From assembly GCF_023347295.1 (NCBI RefSeq), contig NZ_CP094469.1, positions 2,728,001 through 2,792,000 of the forward strand: 64,000 nt of DNA, read 5' to 3'. This DNA comes from Faecalibacterium sp. I3-3-33. Lineage in GTDB: Bacteria > Bacillota > Clostridia > Oscillospirales > Ruminococcaceae. The position numbers and the translations under genes were made by a program. Shown piece after piece: positions 11,758 through 21,760 of this stretch. The first letter of the stretch is position 1. Each line of letters opens with the position of its first letter. The notes below the pieces were generated by a model that saw only the letters and a program-made list of their open reading frames with translations, was not told the DNA's origin and searched no databases.

Positions 11758-14496
11758 ATGAACACACACTCATCCGGATATTACAGCATAGACAAAGACT
11801 ATAATATCCTAAGCTATAACGACACTGCCAAACAACTGTACCCCAATCTCCAGCCGGGAGTGAAATGCTATAAGGCACTTATGGGGCTTGATTCCCCATG
11901 CCCGCCCTGCCCTGTAGCACTGGGGATACAGGGGCCAAAGACCTACCTGGATCCGATCCGTCATATTTATGAGACAGTTGATGCAGTAGAGACGGTACAG
12001 CCCGACGGTAGCAGAGGACATGCACTTGTATTCAGCACAGTAGCCGAAGGAGAAAGTCTGTCAAAGTCTATTCCCACAGGTGAGAACTCTCTCCGTCTGC
12101 TGGGTGCCATCAACCTGCTTGCTTCTGACTACATGTCTGTTTATGGCGTAAACCGGGAAACCGGGAAAATCTCCGTATATCGTTCCAGATTTACTGATGC
12201 TTTTGCGGATATTAAAGATAATGCAGACTATACGCTGTCATTTGATTTTCTCATCCAGAAATATGTTCATCCGGATGAGCGTTCCTATGTGTCCAGACAC
12301 CTGAATTATGAAACCCTGCTGGAAAGACTTTCTCAGGAAGCCTCTTTCAAATTCCATTTCAGGGTTGTCACAGATACTGTCCATTACTATTATCTGCTCA
12401 TTGCCAGAAACGGAAACGCCGATGACTATCGGGATTTCGTAATTGCAGTGGCCTGTGAAGACAATGATGTGACAGCACGCAAAATCTATGAAAATCAGCT
12501 CCACTCTCTTCTGGCATCCATTACCCATGCTGCCGGCTACTTTCATTTCGACCTTACAGATGATAAGATTCTGAAGGTCGGAGGCACTTCTGCCCTGGCC
12601 TATAAGATAGATGCTGACGCTTCCATTGACCATTTTATTGCAGAGACTGCTGTTTTTATACCGGCATTAAAGGACAGAAACGATTTCATCAACGCATTTT
12701 GCCGCAGTTCCCTGATGAAAAGCTACGAGGACGGTCAGGTAGAGGTCACCAGAGTTTCCCGCTGTCTCTACGATGACAATATAACCAGGCTTTCCAAATA
12801 TGTGACAAGACTGCTGCTCAATCCTTCCAATAACCATCTGGAAGCAATCCTCTACGGTGAGGATGTCACCAGAACACAGGAAGCCTATGAGACACAGGTA
12901 AGTATTGTCCAGACACTGAGCAGCAACTACCTGAACGTATACCTGATCAACCCCAGAGAAAAAACTCTCTCTGTGATCAAGCAGGAAGACCACGATGTCC
13001 CTGATCCGGACAAAAAACACAGCAATACATACCCCTATGATCTTTTCCTCTCAGACTATATCCGGCAGCGTGTATATCCGGATGATCGTACAATGCTGGA
13101 AGAATCACTGGAACTGGGTAATGTAATGAGTGTTTTGTCCGGTCAGTCCGAATACAAGGGAAATTACCGGATAAATGACAGGGATGGTATCCATTACTAT
13201 CAGTTCCGCTTTATCAAAAACGAAGACTCTGGTATCATTGTTCTGGGATTTTTGAATGTGGACGATGTGGTGGAATCAGAAATCAGGCACCAAAAGCTTC
13301 TCAAAGAAGCTCTTGATACTGCCGAACGTGCTAATGCAGAGAAATCCAATTTCCTTTCCCGTATGTCCCACGATATGCGTACGCCGCTGAATGGAATCAT
13401 TGGTCTGCTGGAAATTGATAAAAAGCACGAAAATGATATCGGATTCCTGAAAAGTAATCGTGAAAAAGCATTCATTTCAGCCAGTCATCTGCTCTCTCTT
13501 GTCAATGATGTGCTGGATATGTCCAAGATCGAGGAGGGTGGACTTGTACTCAGCCATGAACCTTTTGATCTGATCAGATATGAAAAAGAGACACAGATGC
13601 TGATTGATATGCAGGCACAGAAAAACGGCATTGATTTCACCGTTCATATCGCACCGGAGATATACGAACATCCCTTTGTATACGGCAGCCCTCTGCACCT
13701 CCGTCGTGCCATGATGAATATTTACAGTAACTGTATCAAATACAACAGAGAAAATGGGACGATCCATACGGAGATCCATGCTCTCCCTTCCCATGATCAT
13801 ACGCTGGTCTGCAGATGGACGATCTCTGATACGGGAATCGGCATCAGCAAAGAATATCTGGAGAAGATCTTTGAACCCTTTACTCAGGAGAATATGGATG
13901 CCCGAAGTGTATATCATGGCACCGGACTGGGTATGAGCATTGCCAAAGCGCTATTTGAACAGATGGGTGGTACCATTGAGATTTCCAGTACTCCGGGTAT
14001 CGGAAGTACTTTTGTGATCACTTTGCCATTTGAAGAGGCAGAAGAAACGGATATCTCTTCTGAGCCAGAATCTGAGCGAAACTCCATTCAGGGCATAAAG
14101 ATCCTGCTGGCAGAGGATAATGAAATAAACAGAGAAGTGGCACAGGTACTCCTTGAAGAGGAAGGTGCTGTGGTAACTGCAGTATCCAATGGCAGGGAAG
14201 CTGTAAAACTTTTCTCCCGTCACCCCGAGGGGACATTTGATGTGATACTTATGGATATTATGATGCCTCTGATGGACGGATACGAGGCCACACGCCAGAT
14301 CCGGAAGCTTGACAGGACGGATGCTTCTTCCATTCCCATCATCGCAATGACCGCTAATGCTTTTGCAGAGGATGTACGCCATGCACTGGACTGTGGTATG
14401 AACGCACATCTAGCCAAACCACTGGATGTAGAAAAAATGATCCATACGATTGCCTGTTACTGTTCAAGGGTATGCATAAGTCATTGTAAAAAGTGA
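11758..14496 (+). CDS. Hybrid sensor histidine kinase / response regulator
   Basis: 912 residues, no membrane segment, so probably a cytoplasmic sensor. Residues 1-95 look like a PAS domain with the cysteine pattern KCY...PCPPCP (Cys37, 48, 51). Residues 110-505 hold further PAS-like sensing modules. HisKA has SRMSHDMRTPLNGIIGLLE with His538; HATPase_c has its N box at 654-662 (NIYSNCIKY), DTGIGIS at 691-697 and GTGLGMSIAK at 721-730. A receiver domain (780-900) has Asp833 in LMDIMMPLMDG and Lys887. No HPt domain is fused, so a separate phosphotransfer protein is expected. Base composition is clearly lower in GC than its neighbours and it sits beside an intron remnant, suggesting acquisition by transfer. 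Confidence 0.93.
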   Translation: MNTHSSGYYSIDKDYNILSYNDTAKQLYPNLQPGVKCYKALMGLDSPCPPCPVALGIQGPKTYLDPIRHIYETVDAVETVQPDGSRGHALVFSTVAEGESLSKSIPTGENSLRLLGAINLLASDYMSVYGVNRETGKISVYRSRFTDAFADIKDNADYTLSFDFLIQKYVHPDERSYVSRHLNYETLLERLSQEASFKFHFRVVTDTVHYYYLLIARNGNADDYRDFVIAVACEDNDVTARKIYENQLHSLLASITHAAGYFHFDLTDDKILKVGGTSALAYKIDADASIDHFIAETAVFIPALKDRNDFINAFCRSSLMKSYEDGQVEVTRVSRCLYDDNITRLSKYVTRLLLNPSNNHLEAILYGEDVTRTQEAYETQVSIVQTLSSNYLNVYLINPREKTLSVIKQEDHDVPDPDKKHSNTYPYDLFLSDYIRQRVYPDDRTMLEESLELGNVMSVLSGQSEYKGNYRINDRDGIHYYQFRFIKNEDSGIIVLGFLNVDDVVESEIRHQKLLKEALDTAERANAEKSNFLSRMSHDMRTPLNGIIGLLEIDKKHENDIGFLKSNREKAFISASHLLSLVNDVLDMSKIEEGGLVLSHEPFDLIRYEKETQMLIDMQAQKNGIDFTVHIAPEIYEHPFVYGSPLHLRRAMMNIYSNCIKYNRENGTIHTEIHALPSHDHTLVCRWTISDTGIGISKEYLEKIFEPFTQENMDARSVYHGTGLGMSIAKALFEQMGGTIEISSTPGIGSTFVITLPFEEAEETDISSEPESERNSIQGIKILLAEDNEINREVAQVLLEEEGAVVTAVSNGREAVKLFSRHPEGTFDVILMDIMMPLMDGYEATRQIRKLDRTDASSIPIIAMTANAFAEDVRHALDCGMNAHLAKPLDVEKMIHTIACYCSRVCISHCKK

Positions 14497-14532
14497 CGAA
14501 TTTTTATTTTTTTATTGTTGATAATCATGTTC

Positions 14533-14566
14533 AGCAGAAAAAACTGTGTTTATAGTTTTTTCTGCT
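14533..14566 (+). terminator. Terminator of the hybrid kinase
   Basis: AGCAGAAAAAACT pairs with AGTTTTTTCTGCT. Between here and 14690 a short open frame (14603-14688) encodes a 28-residue tail with no start; it may be the end of a deleted gene. Confidence 0.65.
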
Positions 14567-14694
14567 GTTCCTTTTCTGAAAGCTTATACACAAAAGAGTT
14601 AAAGTCCTCACGTTTTTTGTGTTGGTGCCGGAAATACCATCATCGGCGTAGATAACGGCAAATTCCAGTTTGTCGCACACCCTGCCTAAAACAT

Positions 14695-14738
14695 AAACCG
14701 GAACGATCTTCCCTTTTTCGGGTGGATCGTTCCGGTTT
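14695..14738. terminator. Bidirectional terminator between hybrid kinase and icd
   Basis: AAACCGGAACGATC pairs perfectly with GATCGTTCCGGTTT, with T-rich sequence on the plus side. It lies 22 bases beyond the icd stop. Confidence 0.7.
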
Positions 14739-14760
14739 TTATGTTATATTGAAAATCGTT

Positions 14761-15972
14761 TTATGCCAGCTTAGCTTCCAGACGCTCACGGATGGCCTTG
14801 ATAAAGCCCTCGCTGTCCACGGCGGTGGGGGTGATGCCCTCTGCCAGACCGCACAGGTCCTTGGTCATGATGCCCTCGTTCAGGGTCTGCAGGCTTGCGG
14901 CTTCCAGTGCCTCGCCAAAGTGCACCAGCTCCGGCAGGTTGTCCAGCTCGCCGCGCTTCTTGAAGGCGCCCGACCATGCAAAGATGGTAGCCATGGGGTT
15001 AGTGGAGGTCTTTTCGCCCTTCAGGTACTTATAGTAATGACGGGTGACGGTGCCGTGTGCGGCCTCATACTCATACTTGCCGTCCGGGCTGACCAGCACA
15101 CTGGTCATCATGGCCAGCGAACCAAAGGCGGTAGAGACCATATCACTCATCACATCGCCATCGTAGTTCTTGCAGGCCCAGACAAAGCCGCCCTCGCTGC
15201 GGATGACGCGCGCCACGATATCGTCAATCAGGCTGTAGAAATAGGTGATGCCGGCAGCTTCAAACTTTTCCTTGTACTCGGCGTCGTAGGTCTCCTGGAA
15301 GATATCCTTGAAGGTGTGGTCGTACTTCTTGGAGATGGTATCCTTTGCGCCGAACCACAGATCCTGCTTCACGTCCAATGCGTAGTTGAAGCAGCTGCGG
15401 GCAAAGCTGCGGATGGAATCATCCTTGTTGTACTGACCCTGCAGCACACCGGCACCCTCAAAATCAAAGACGGTGGCACGCTGCTGGCTGCCGTCTGCGC
15501 CGGTGAACACCAGCTCGGCCTTGCCTGCACCGGGAATGCGGAACTCGGTGCACTTATACACATCGCCGTAGGCATGGCGGGCGATGGTGATGGGCTTTTT
15601 CCAGTTCTTGACCACCGGCTGGATGCTGTCGATCATAATGGGTGCGCGGAACACGGTGCCGTCCAGCACGGCGCGGATGGTGCCGTTGGGGCTCTTCCAC
15701 ATCTCATGCAGCTTGTACTCCTCCACGCGCTGGGCGTTGGGGGTGATGGTGGCACACTTGACCGACACGCCGTACTTCTTGTTCGCAAGAGCGGCATCCA
15801 TGGTCACCTGATCTGCGGTGGCATCGCGGTTGGGCAGACCCAGATCGTAGTACTCGGTCTTGAGATCCACAAAGGGGAGGATCAGCTCGTCCTTGATCAT
15901 CTTCCACAGGATGCGGGTCATCTCGTCGCCGTCCATCTCCACCAGCGGGGTCGTCATCTTGATCTTTTCCAT
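14761..15972 (-). CDS. icd: NADP-dependent isocitrate dehydrogenase
   Basis: 403 residues. It oxidatively decarboxylates isocitrate to 2-oxoglutarate, which in a fermenter mainly feeds glutamate synthesis. The length and the sequence ([19 protein letters not shown], then [16 protein letters not shown] and [10 protein letters not shown]) place it with the dimeric eukaryote-like IDH class rather than the E. coli Icd type. The start ATG at 15972 has GAGGAAAGGGA upstream. The aminotransferase gene upstream ends 60 bases before it, so both may form one transcript, linking 2-oxoglutarate supply to transamination. Confidence 0.95.
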   Translation of the reverse strand: MEKIKMTTPLVEMDGDEMTRILWKMIKDELILPFVDLKTEYYDLGLPNRDATADQVTMDAALANKKYGVSVKCATITPNAQRVEEYKLHEMWKSPNGTIRAVLDGTVFRAPIMIDSIQPVVKNWKKPITIARHAYGDVYKCTEFRIPGAGKAELVFTGADGSQQRATVFDFEGAGVLQGQYNKDDSIRSFARSCFNYALDVKQDLWFGAKDTISKKYDHTFKDIFQETYDAEYKEKFEAAGITYFYSLIDDIVARVIRSEGGFVWACKNYDGDVMSDMVSTAFGSLAMMTSVLVSPDGKYEYEAAHGTVTRHYYKYLKGEKTSTNPMATIFAWSGAFKKRGELDNLPELVHFGEALEAASLQTLNEGIMTKDLCGLAEGITPTAVDSEGFIKAIRERLEAKLA

Positions 15973-16032
15973 AGCAGGGTTCCCTTTCCTCTATTTGTTG
16001 TGTATTTTATGCCCCATGCAGGGGCGTTCCGG

Positions 16033-17220
16033 TTATTTGCGGTAGGCGGCTGCCAGCTTTTCAAAGGCGGGCAGGCTGCGCTTTACCTTTTCGGTGTCGA
16101 TGCAGTAGGCAAGGCGCACATAGCCCTTTACCCCAAAGCTGTCGCTGGGCACCAGCAGCAGGTCGAATTCCCGGGCTTTCTGGCAGAAGGCGTTGGCGTC
16201 CTCCTCCAGTGCCTTGGGGAAGATATAGAAGGTGCCGCCCGGGCGCTCCACTTCAAAGCCCAGCGCGGTGAGCTTCTGGTACAGCAGCTCCATATTGGTC
16301 TGGTAGACCGAAAGGTCACTGGTCACCTTCTGGCAGCGGCTGACCGCCCGCTGGATGATGCTGGGCGGGCAGTTGTGGCCGGTAAAGCGGGAGATCTGGC
16401 TCATCATGTCCACAAGGATATCCTCCCCCTCGCACCCCGGGCGCACCGCCACATAGCCCAGACGCTCGCCGGGCAGGCTCAGGCTCTTGGAGTAGGAGAA
16501 GCAGGTCAGGGTGTGGGGGTAGAACGCCGCCGGGTAAGGCACGGTCTTGCCATCAAAAACGATGTCCCGGTAGGGCTCGTCACTGACCAAGAAGATATTG
16601 TGTCCGTACTGGGCGCTCTTTTCGGTCAGAATCGCCGCCATGCGGGTCAGGGTGTCGGCGGAGTAGACCACGCCGGTGGGGTTATTGGGGGTGTTGATGA
16701 GCACACAGGTGACCTTTTCGGTCAGCATCTGCGCAAAGGCATCCAGATTAGGCTGGAAGGTGGGTGCCTGCGGGGGAACGACCCGCAGCACCGCGCCGGT
16801 GCCCGCCACATAGGGGCCGTACTCCGGGAAGTAGGGCGCAAAGGTCAGCACCTCGTCCCCGGGCTGGGTCACCGCCCGGATGGCGTGGGCGATCGCACCC
16901 GCCGCGCCGGTGGTGGGGAAAATGTGCTTTTGCGCATAGGGCAGACCGAAGGTCTCGGTCAGATGCGCCGCCACAGCGGTGCGGAAGCCCGGGTCGCCCT
17001 GACTAGGGCAATAACCGTGCAGGCTTACCGGCTCTTCCTGTGCCAGCAGGGTCTGCATGGCGGCAGTGAACTCCGGCGGGCAGGGCACGCTGGGGTTGCC
17101 CAGTGAATAATCGAACACGTTCTCGCTGCCGATCTGGGCAGCGCGCTGTCTGCCATACATAAAGGTCTCGCGGATGACGCTTTTGTTGTTCAGCATGGCG
17201 CGGTAGGTCTCGTTCAGCAT
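16033..17220 (-). CDS. PLP-dependent aminotransferase, class I/II
   Basis: 395 residues, aspartate-aminotransferase fold. Visible PLP-site residues are NTPNNPTG at 176-183, Asp214 in SDEPY, the Schiff-base Lys245 in SYSKSLSLPGERLGY and a C-terminal Arg in VRLAYC. It moves an amino group between an amino acid and a 2-oxo acid in the cytoplasm; aspartate or an aromatic or branched substrate cannot be told apart here. GAGGGAAA precedes the ATG at 17220. It sits upstream of icd on the same strand. Confidence 0.9.
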   Translation of the reverse strand: MLNETYRAMLNNKSVIRETFMYGRQRAAQIGSENVFDYSLGNPSVPCPPEFTAAMQTLLAQEEPVSLHGYCPSQGDPGFRTAVAAHLTETFGLPYAQKHIFPTTGAAGAIAHAIRAVTQPGDEVLTFAPYFPEYGPYVAGTGAVLRVVPPQAPTFQPNLDAFAQMLTEKVTCVLINTPNNPTGVVYSADTLTRMAAILTEKSAQYGHNIFLVSDEPYRDIVFDGKTVPYPAAFYPHTLTCFSYSKSLSLPGERLGYVAVRPGCEGEDILVDMMSQISRFTGHNCPPSIIQRAVSRCQKVTSDLSVYQTNMELLYQKLTALGFEVERPGGTFYIFPKALEEDANAFCQKAREFDLLLVPSDSFGVKGYVRLAYCIDTEKVKRSLPAFEKLAAAYRK

Positions 17221-17279
17221 ACTACTTTCCCTCTGCTTTCCTTATATCTGCACAGAGCCTGTGCGGGGCGGCTCCCCCC

Positions 17280-18464
17280 TCATTTATGAGCCGCAGCCGT
17301 ATAGCTCTGTTCCAGCTTGATGATGCAGTTATAGGTGGGATCCTGCTCTTTGATGAACTGCTCCATCTGGGTCAGCAGCTCCACCTTGTCCCCGGCATAG
17401 CCCGCAGGGAGCACCAGATCGAAAAGCACATTGGTGTGGGTCTTGCCCGGCACGATGCGCAGGTCGTGCAGTGAGAGCGCCGGGTCCAGCTGGCGCAGCT
17501 TTTCGGTCAGGCGGCTGCGCAGCACCCCCACGGCGGCGTCCGAGGTAACGATGGGGTCATAGTGGATGGTCACCATCAGATGGTCGTGCTTCATAAAGTC
17601 CCGCTCGATGTTGTCGATCAGGTCGTGCGCTTCCAGCGGGTCCTGCTCAGCGGGCAGCTCCACATGGATGGACGCAAACTGATGGCCGGGGCCGTAGTCA
17701 TGCACCATCAGGTCATGTACGCCCAGCACGCCGGGATAACCCATCACGGTCTGTTCGATATGCTCCACCAGATCCTCGCTGGGGCTTTCGCCCAACAGCG
17801 GGCTCAGGGTATCCATCACCAGTCCCCAGCCGGAGATCAGGATAAACACCGCCACACCCACGCCCATCAAGCCGTCCAGCACATCCCAGCCGGTCACCCG
17901 GCAGAGGATGGCAGCCACCAGCACGGCAGCGGTGCTCAGCACGTCGTTGCGACTGTCGGCGGCGGTAGCGATGAGGGTCTCGGAGGAAATGATACGTCCA
18001 ATGGTTCGGTTGAAGCCGCTCATCCACAGCTTGACCAGAATGGATACCACCAGCACCGCCACGGTCAGCCAGCCGAACTGCACCGGTGTGGGGTGCAGCA
18101 CCTTGGTGACTGATTCCTTCAGCAGGGAGAAGCCGATGCCCAGAATGGTCACGCTGACCACCAGACCCGCCAGATACTCAAAACGGGCGTGGCCGTAGGG
18201 ATGCTCAGCATCCGGTGCCTTGGCGGCCAGCTTGAAGCCCACCAGACTGACGATATTGGAGGAAGCATCCGAAAGGTTATTCAGCGCATCGGCGGTGATG
18301 GCGATCGAGCCGAACAGGGTACCTACCACAAACTTGCCCAGACAGAGCAGGATATTGCACACCATGCCCACCACACTGGCCAGATTGCCGTAGGCGGCAC
18401 GGACGCGGGGATCCTGCGGAGAATTGGGACGGCGTATAAACAGACGGATCAAAAGCTGCGTCAT
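17280..18464 (-). CDS. Cation diffusion facilitator (metal efflux)
   Basis: 394 residues from the ATG at 18464, preceded by GAAAGGAGC; the longer frame to 18503 lacks a ribosome site. Six transmembrane helices with the CDF metal site ADALNNLSDASSN in helix 2 and a second Asp-rich site in helix 5, the HPYGHARFEYLAGL motif between helices, then a cytoplasmic dimerisation domain with several His residues. CDF proteins export Zn2+, Fe2+ or Mn2+ in exchange for protons. The metal cannot be decided from the sequence alone. Confidence 0.92.
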   Translation of the reverse strand: MTQLLIRLFIRRPNSPQDPRVRAAYGNLASVVGMVCNILLCLGKFVVGTLFGSIAITADALNNLSDASSNIVSLVGFKLAAKAPDAEHPYGHARFEYLAGLVVSVTILGIGFSLLKESVTKVLHPTPVQFGWLTVAVLVVSILVKLWMSGFNRTIGRIISSETLIATAADSRNDVLSTAAVLVAAILCRVTGWDVLDGLMGVGVAVFILISGWGLVMDTLSPLLGESPSEDLVEHIEQTVMGYPGVLGVHDLMVHDYGPGHQFASIHVELPAEQDPLEAHDLIDNIERDFMKHDHLMVTIHYDPIVTSDAAVGVLRSRLTEKLRQLDPALSLHDLRIVPGKTHTNVLFDLVLPAGYAGDKVELLTQMEQFIKEQDPTYNCIIKLEQSYTAAAHK

Positions 18465-18596
18465 AAAAGCTCCTTTCAGGCTGCGCATTTTCAGCGCACC
18501 CAATGTCCTTCTAGTATAGCATTTTACTTTATGGTTTTAAAGGCGTTTCAAAAATTTCATCCCATTACGCCGGATATCAAACCGGGTTGCAGCACA

Positions 18597-18636
18597 AAAG
18601 CCCCGGCGGCCGTTGCGGTCGCCAGGGCTTTTCGGA
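18597..18636 (-). terminator. Terminator of the symporter operon
   Basis: On the minus strand CGAAAAGCCCTGGCGACC folds onto GGCCGCCGGGGCTTTTG, beyond the symporter stop codon. Confidence 0.6.
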
Positions 18637-18695
18637 GATTTCGGGACTGTCTGTTCACAGTCTCTTGTAATTAAGGAGGAGTGCGCAGGTTTTTA

Positions 18696-19892
18696 TCACA
18701 GGATCGGGCTTTCAAGGTCGCCGGTATCGGCAATGCCGTGCTTCTCGGCGTAGCCGGTCAGCATCAGGGTCAGCGCGCCGTCACCAGTCACGTTGCAGGC
18801 GGTGCCGAAGCTGTCCTGCAGGGCGAAGATAGCCAGCATCAGAGCCGTACCGGCGTCGTCGAACATCAGGACACCGGTGATCAGACCCAGAGAAGCCATG
18901 ACAGTGCCGCCGGGCACGCCGGGTGCGCCGATGGCGAAGATGCCGAGCAGCAGGCAGAACAGGATCATGGTGCCAACGCTGGGCAGCTTGCCGTACAGGA
19001 TCTTGGAAACGGTCATGCAGAAGAACACCTCAGTCAGCACAGAGCCGCACAGGTGGATGTTGGCAAACAGGGGGATGCCGAAGCTGACCATATCCTTACG
19101 CAGGACCTTGCTCTTGCGGGCGCACTCCAGCGCCACACCCAGCGTAGCGGCACTGGACATGGTACCGACAGCGGTCAGGTAAGCGGGGCCGTAGTGACGC
19201 AGCACTTCCCAGGGATTCTTGCCGGAGTAAGCACCGGCCAGCAGGTACAGCACAGCCAGCCAGATGTAGTGGCCGGCCATGACAATGACAATGATCTGCA
19301 GGAAGGCGGGCAGCTGATGGGTGATGGTGCCCTCGTAGCTCAGGCCGCAGAAGGTGGCGGCAATGTAGAAAGGCAGAACGGGGATGATGACCTTGCTCAC
19401 GATGTCCAGCACGATGTTCTGGAACTCGGCCAAAAAGTCGCAGGTCAGCTTGCTGTTGGTCCAGGTGGCAGCCAGACCCACCAGAACGCTCAGCACCAGA
19501 GCGCTCATAACGCTCATGATCTGGGGAATGTTCAGTTCAAAAACGACGCCCGGCAGCTCGCGCAGACCGGCAACATTGTTGTCGATGGACAGGTGAGGGA
19601 TCAGGCCGTAGCCGGCGCCCATGCTCATGAAAGCGGCGCAGACAGAGGACACATAGGCGATGACGATGGCCACTGCCAGCAGGCGGGAGGCGTTTTTGCC
19701 AAGCTTTGTAATGGACGGGGCAATGAAGCCAATGATGATCAGCGGCACACAGAAGGTGATGAGCTGACCCATGATATACTGCAGGGTCACCACAACGCCC
19801 ATGGTGTTCTCGTTGAACAGCTGACCAAGGATGATACCAACAAAAATACCCAGCAAAAGCCGGAAGGGCAGACTATTGAATAGCTTTTTCAT
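18696..19892 (-). CDS. Dicarboxylate/amino acid:cation symporter (DAACS)
   Basis: 398 residues from ATG 19892 with AAAGAGGTAC upstream; the frame extends further upstream but without a ribosome site. The start MKKLFNSLPFRLLLGIFVGI, the FCVPLIIIGFIAP helix and later GTMSSAATL and GAPGVPGGTVMAS segments are those of the glutamate/aspartate/serine Na+-symporter family. As the last gene of the ridA / desulfidase / symporter operon it most likely imports the amino acid degraded by its partners (cysteine, serine or threonine). Confidence 0.9.
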   Translation of the reverse strand: MKKLFNSLPFRLLLGIFVGIILGQLFNENTMGVVVTLQYIMGQLITFCVPLIIIGFIAPSITKLGKNASRLLAVAIVIAYVSSVCAAFMSMGAGYGLIPHLSIDNNVAGLRELPGVVFELNIPQIMSVMSALVLSVLVGLAATWTNSKLTCDFLAEFQNIVLDIVSKVIIPVLPFYIAATFCGLSYEGTITHQLPAFLQIIVIVMAGHYIWLAVLYLLAGAYSGKNPWEVLRHYGPAYLTAVGTMSSAATLGVALECARKSKVLRKDMVSFGIPLFANIHLCGSVLTEVFFCMTVSKILYGKLPSVGTMILFCLLLGIFAIGAPGVPGGTVMASLGLITGVLMFDDAGTALMLAIFALQDSFGTACNVTGDGALTLMLTGYAEKHGIADTGDLESPIL

Positions 19893-19942
19893 AACTTTAG
19901 TACCTCTTTTTTTTGCCCCGGAAAGGGGCCGGGTGGGGAGAC

Positions 19943-21277
19943 TCATTCCGTCTCCGGGAGGTGTTTGTTCAGCATCAGATCAAGGATCACGCTGTCGCTG
20001 GTGCCGTGGGTGCTCAGGGTGGCAAAGTTGTCCAGCGTATACTCCACATTGTGCTCCACGATGCCATCGGTGCTCTGCACCCGCACACCGCGCACGCCCA
20101 TGGCAGCTGCCTGACAGGCGGCGTTGACGCAGGTGGAGATCTTCAGTGCACAGTCGGCCTTTGCGCCGTCGCATACCATGCCGGTGATGTTGCCCACCAT
20201 GTTCTGGATGGTGCAGCATACCTCGTGGTAGCCGCCGCCCAGCAGATAGGCAATGCCGCAGGCTGCGCCGGTGGCAGCAACCGTTGCACCACAAAGGTTG
20301 CTCAGGCGGCCAAACTTGGCCTTGATGCGGATCGCGATCAGGTTGGAAAGGGTCACGGCGCGGAGCATCTTCTCCTCGTCGATGTCCAGCCAGCGGGCAG
20401 TTGCCACAACAGGCATGGTAGCCGTAATGCCCTGATTGCCGCTGCCGGAGTTTGCCACCACCGAAACCGGCGCGCCTGCCATGCGGGCGTCCGCACCGGC
20501 CGAAGCGATGACCATGGCGTTGGTGGTCAGGTCACGGGTCATCAGACCCTTGCGACAGTTCAGTTCCAGATTGCGGCCAATGGCAAGGCCGTATTCCTTG
20601 GAAAGACCCTCGTTGCTGATAGTCGTGTTCACCTGTACGGCGCTGCGGATGATGTCGATGGGGTCGTGCAGGGGGTCCAGCTCCTCAGTGCAGTAATCCC
20701 AGATGGAGCGGACGGTCAGAAATTCTGCGATCTGCTCCGGGGTCACCACATCACTGTCCCCTGCTGCGGCGGGGTCGGTGTGCTGCTTGTCCAGCGTCGC
20801 CACGCCGTCCTGCTCCACCAGCACCACGTTGGTGTGCAGGTCGCGCACCACTGCACGGCCGGTGTGGCCGTCAGAAGTGACAAGCACTTCAACGTAGAGC
20901 TTCTGCGGCACCTGTGCCACCTCTACCTTGACCTTGCCTGCCTTGACAAGGGCTGCGGCTTCCTCCATCTGCCCCCGGGGCACATAGTTCATGACCTCCA
21001 GCAGGTGGACGGGGTCACCGCCTACGGCACCAATGGCGGCGGCGTAATCCATGCCCTGATACGAGGTGCCCGGAATGCCTGCCGACATGGCGTTTTTGAT
21101 AATATTGATGCTGGCGCGGACGGTCACGGCTTCTACCCGTGTGCTGCCCGCCTTGCGGAGTGCTGCGCCCGCCTCTGCGGCGGTGAGAGCGACTGCGCCG
21201 GGCTCCGTACAGCCCGTGGCCAGCTCCATCTCACTGTTCAGGATGCGAACGAACATCTGTTTATCCATTTGGTTCAC
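19943..21277 (-). CDS. L-cysteine desulfidase / UPF0597 (CyuA, YhaM) family
   Basis: 444 residues. Family members are oxygen-sensitive Fe-S lyases that split L-cysteine to sulfide, ammonia and pyruvate, related to the L-serine dehydratase catalytic domain. Visible are the N-terminal ELATGCTEPGAVAL with a candidate cluster Cys, NSGSGNQGITATMPVV, and LCGATVAATGAACGIAYLLGG with two more Cys. Start is GTG at 21277 with GGGAGG ten bases ahead. The ridA gene ends 28 bases upstream: this fits, because lyase reactions of this kind release 2-aminoacrylate, the substrate of RidA. Serine rather than cysteine as substrate is possible. Confidence 0.85.
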   Translation of the reverse strand: MNQMDKQMFVRILNSEMELATGCTEPGAVALTAAEAGAALRKAGSTRVEAVTVRASINIIKNAMSAGIPGTSYQGMDYAAAIGAVGGDPVHLLEVMNYVPRGQMEEAAALVKAGKVKVEVAQVPQKLYVEVLVTSDGHTGRAVVRDLHTNVVLVEQDGVATLDKQHTDPAAAGDSDVVTPEQIAEFLTVRSIWDYCTEELDPLHDPIDIIRSAVQVNTTISNEGLSKEYGLAIGRNLELNCRKGLMTRDLTTNAMVIASAGADARMAGAPVSVVANSGSGNQGITATMPVVATARWLDIDEEKMLRAVTLSNLIAIRIKAKFGRLSNLCGATVAATGAACGIAYLLGGGYHEVCCTIQNMVGNITGMVCDGAKADCALKISTCVNAACQAAAMGVRGVRVQSTDGIVEHNVEYTLDNFATLSTHGTSDSVILDLMLNKHLPETE

Positions 21278-21305
21278 CGTTTCTTTTCCTCCCGCGCGGG
21301 GGAAC

Positions 21306-21680
21306 TTACTTTACAGCAATGCACTCGATCTCCAGCGGAGCGTCCTTGGGCAGCTTGCCCACCTGCACCGCACTGCGTGCGGGATAGGGCTGCGCAAAGT
21401 ACTCGCCGTACACCTTGTTCATCTCTGCAAAATCGTTGATGTCCGCCAGAAACACCGTGGTCTTGACCACATTGGCCAGCGTCATCTCCTGCTGTGCCAA
21501 AATGGCCTGGATGTTCTTGAGGGACTGTGCAGTCTGGGCGGCGATGCCTTCCGGGATCAGGCCGGTGGCCGGATCGATGGGCAGCTGCCCGGATACATAG
21601 ACGGTCTGCCCCGCAGTGATGCCCTGCGAATAAGGGCCGATGGCAGCGGGAGCATTGGGGGTAACGATCACCTGTTTCAT
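21306..21680 (-). CDS. ridA: RidA-family enamine/imine deaminase
   Basis: 124 residues from ATG 21680 with AAAAGGAGAAAA upstream. The sequence MKQVIVTPNAPAAIGPYSQG, then YVSGQLPIDPATG, and a C-terminal Arg in ARSAVQVG plus EIECIAVK are diagnostic of YjgF/RidA. RidA hydrolyses reactive 2-aminoacrylate and similar enamines to 2-oxo acids, protecting PLP enzymes. First gene of the operon with the desulfidase-like lyase and the symporter, divergent from the YheO-type regulator. Confidence 0.95.
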   Translation of the reverse strand: MKQVIVTPNAPAAIGPYSQGITAGQTVYVSGQLPIDPATGLIPEGIAAQTAQSLKNIQAILAQQEMTLANVVKTTVFLADINDFAEMNKVYGEYFAQPYPARSAVQVGKLPKDAPLEIECIAVK

Positions 21681-21734
21681 CCGATTTTCTCCTTTTCCAT
21701 TTGTCGGCACTGAAATCAATTTTCCGAAAAAGAC

Positions 21735-21760
21735 TTCCCCCGGCCGGGGGAAGTCTGTCC
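21735..21760. repeat. GC-rich hairpin repeat fragment
   Basis: GACTTCCCCCGGCCGGGGGAAGTC is an exact inner hairpin of the MITE-like repeat at 558-748. Here it lies in the ridA leader region between the divergent units, so it may affect that transcript. Confidence 0.55.

Noticed and set aside
14603-14688. Startless 28-codon open stretch before icd
   Set aside because: It may be the tail of a lost gene but is too short and unidentified to call.
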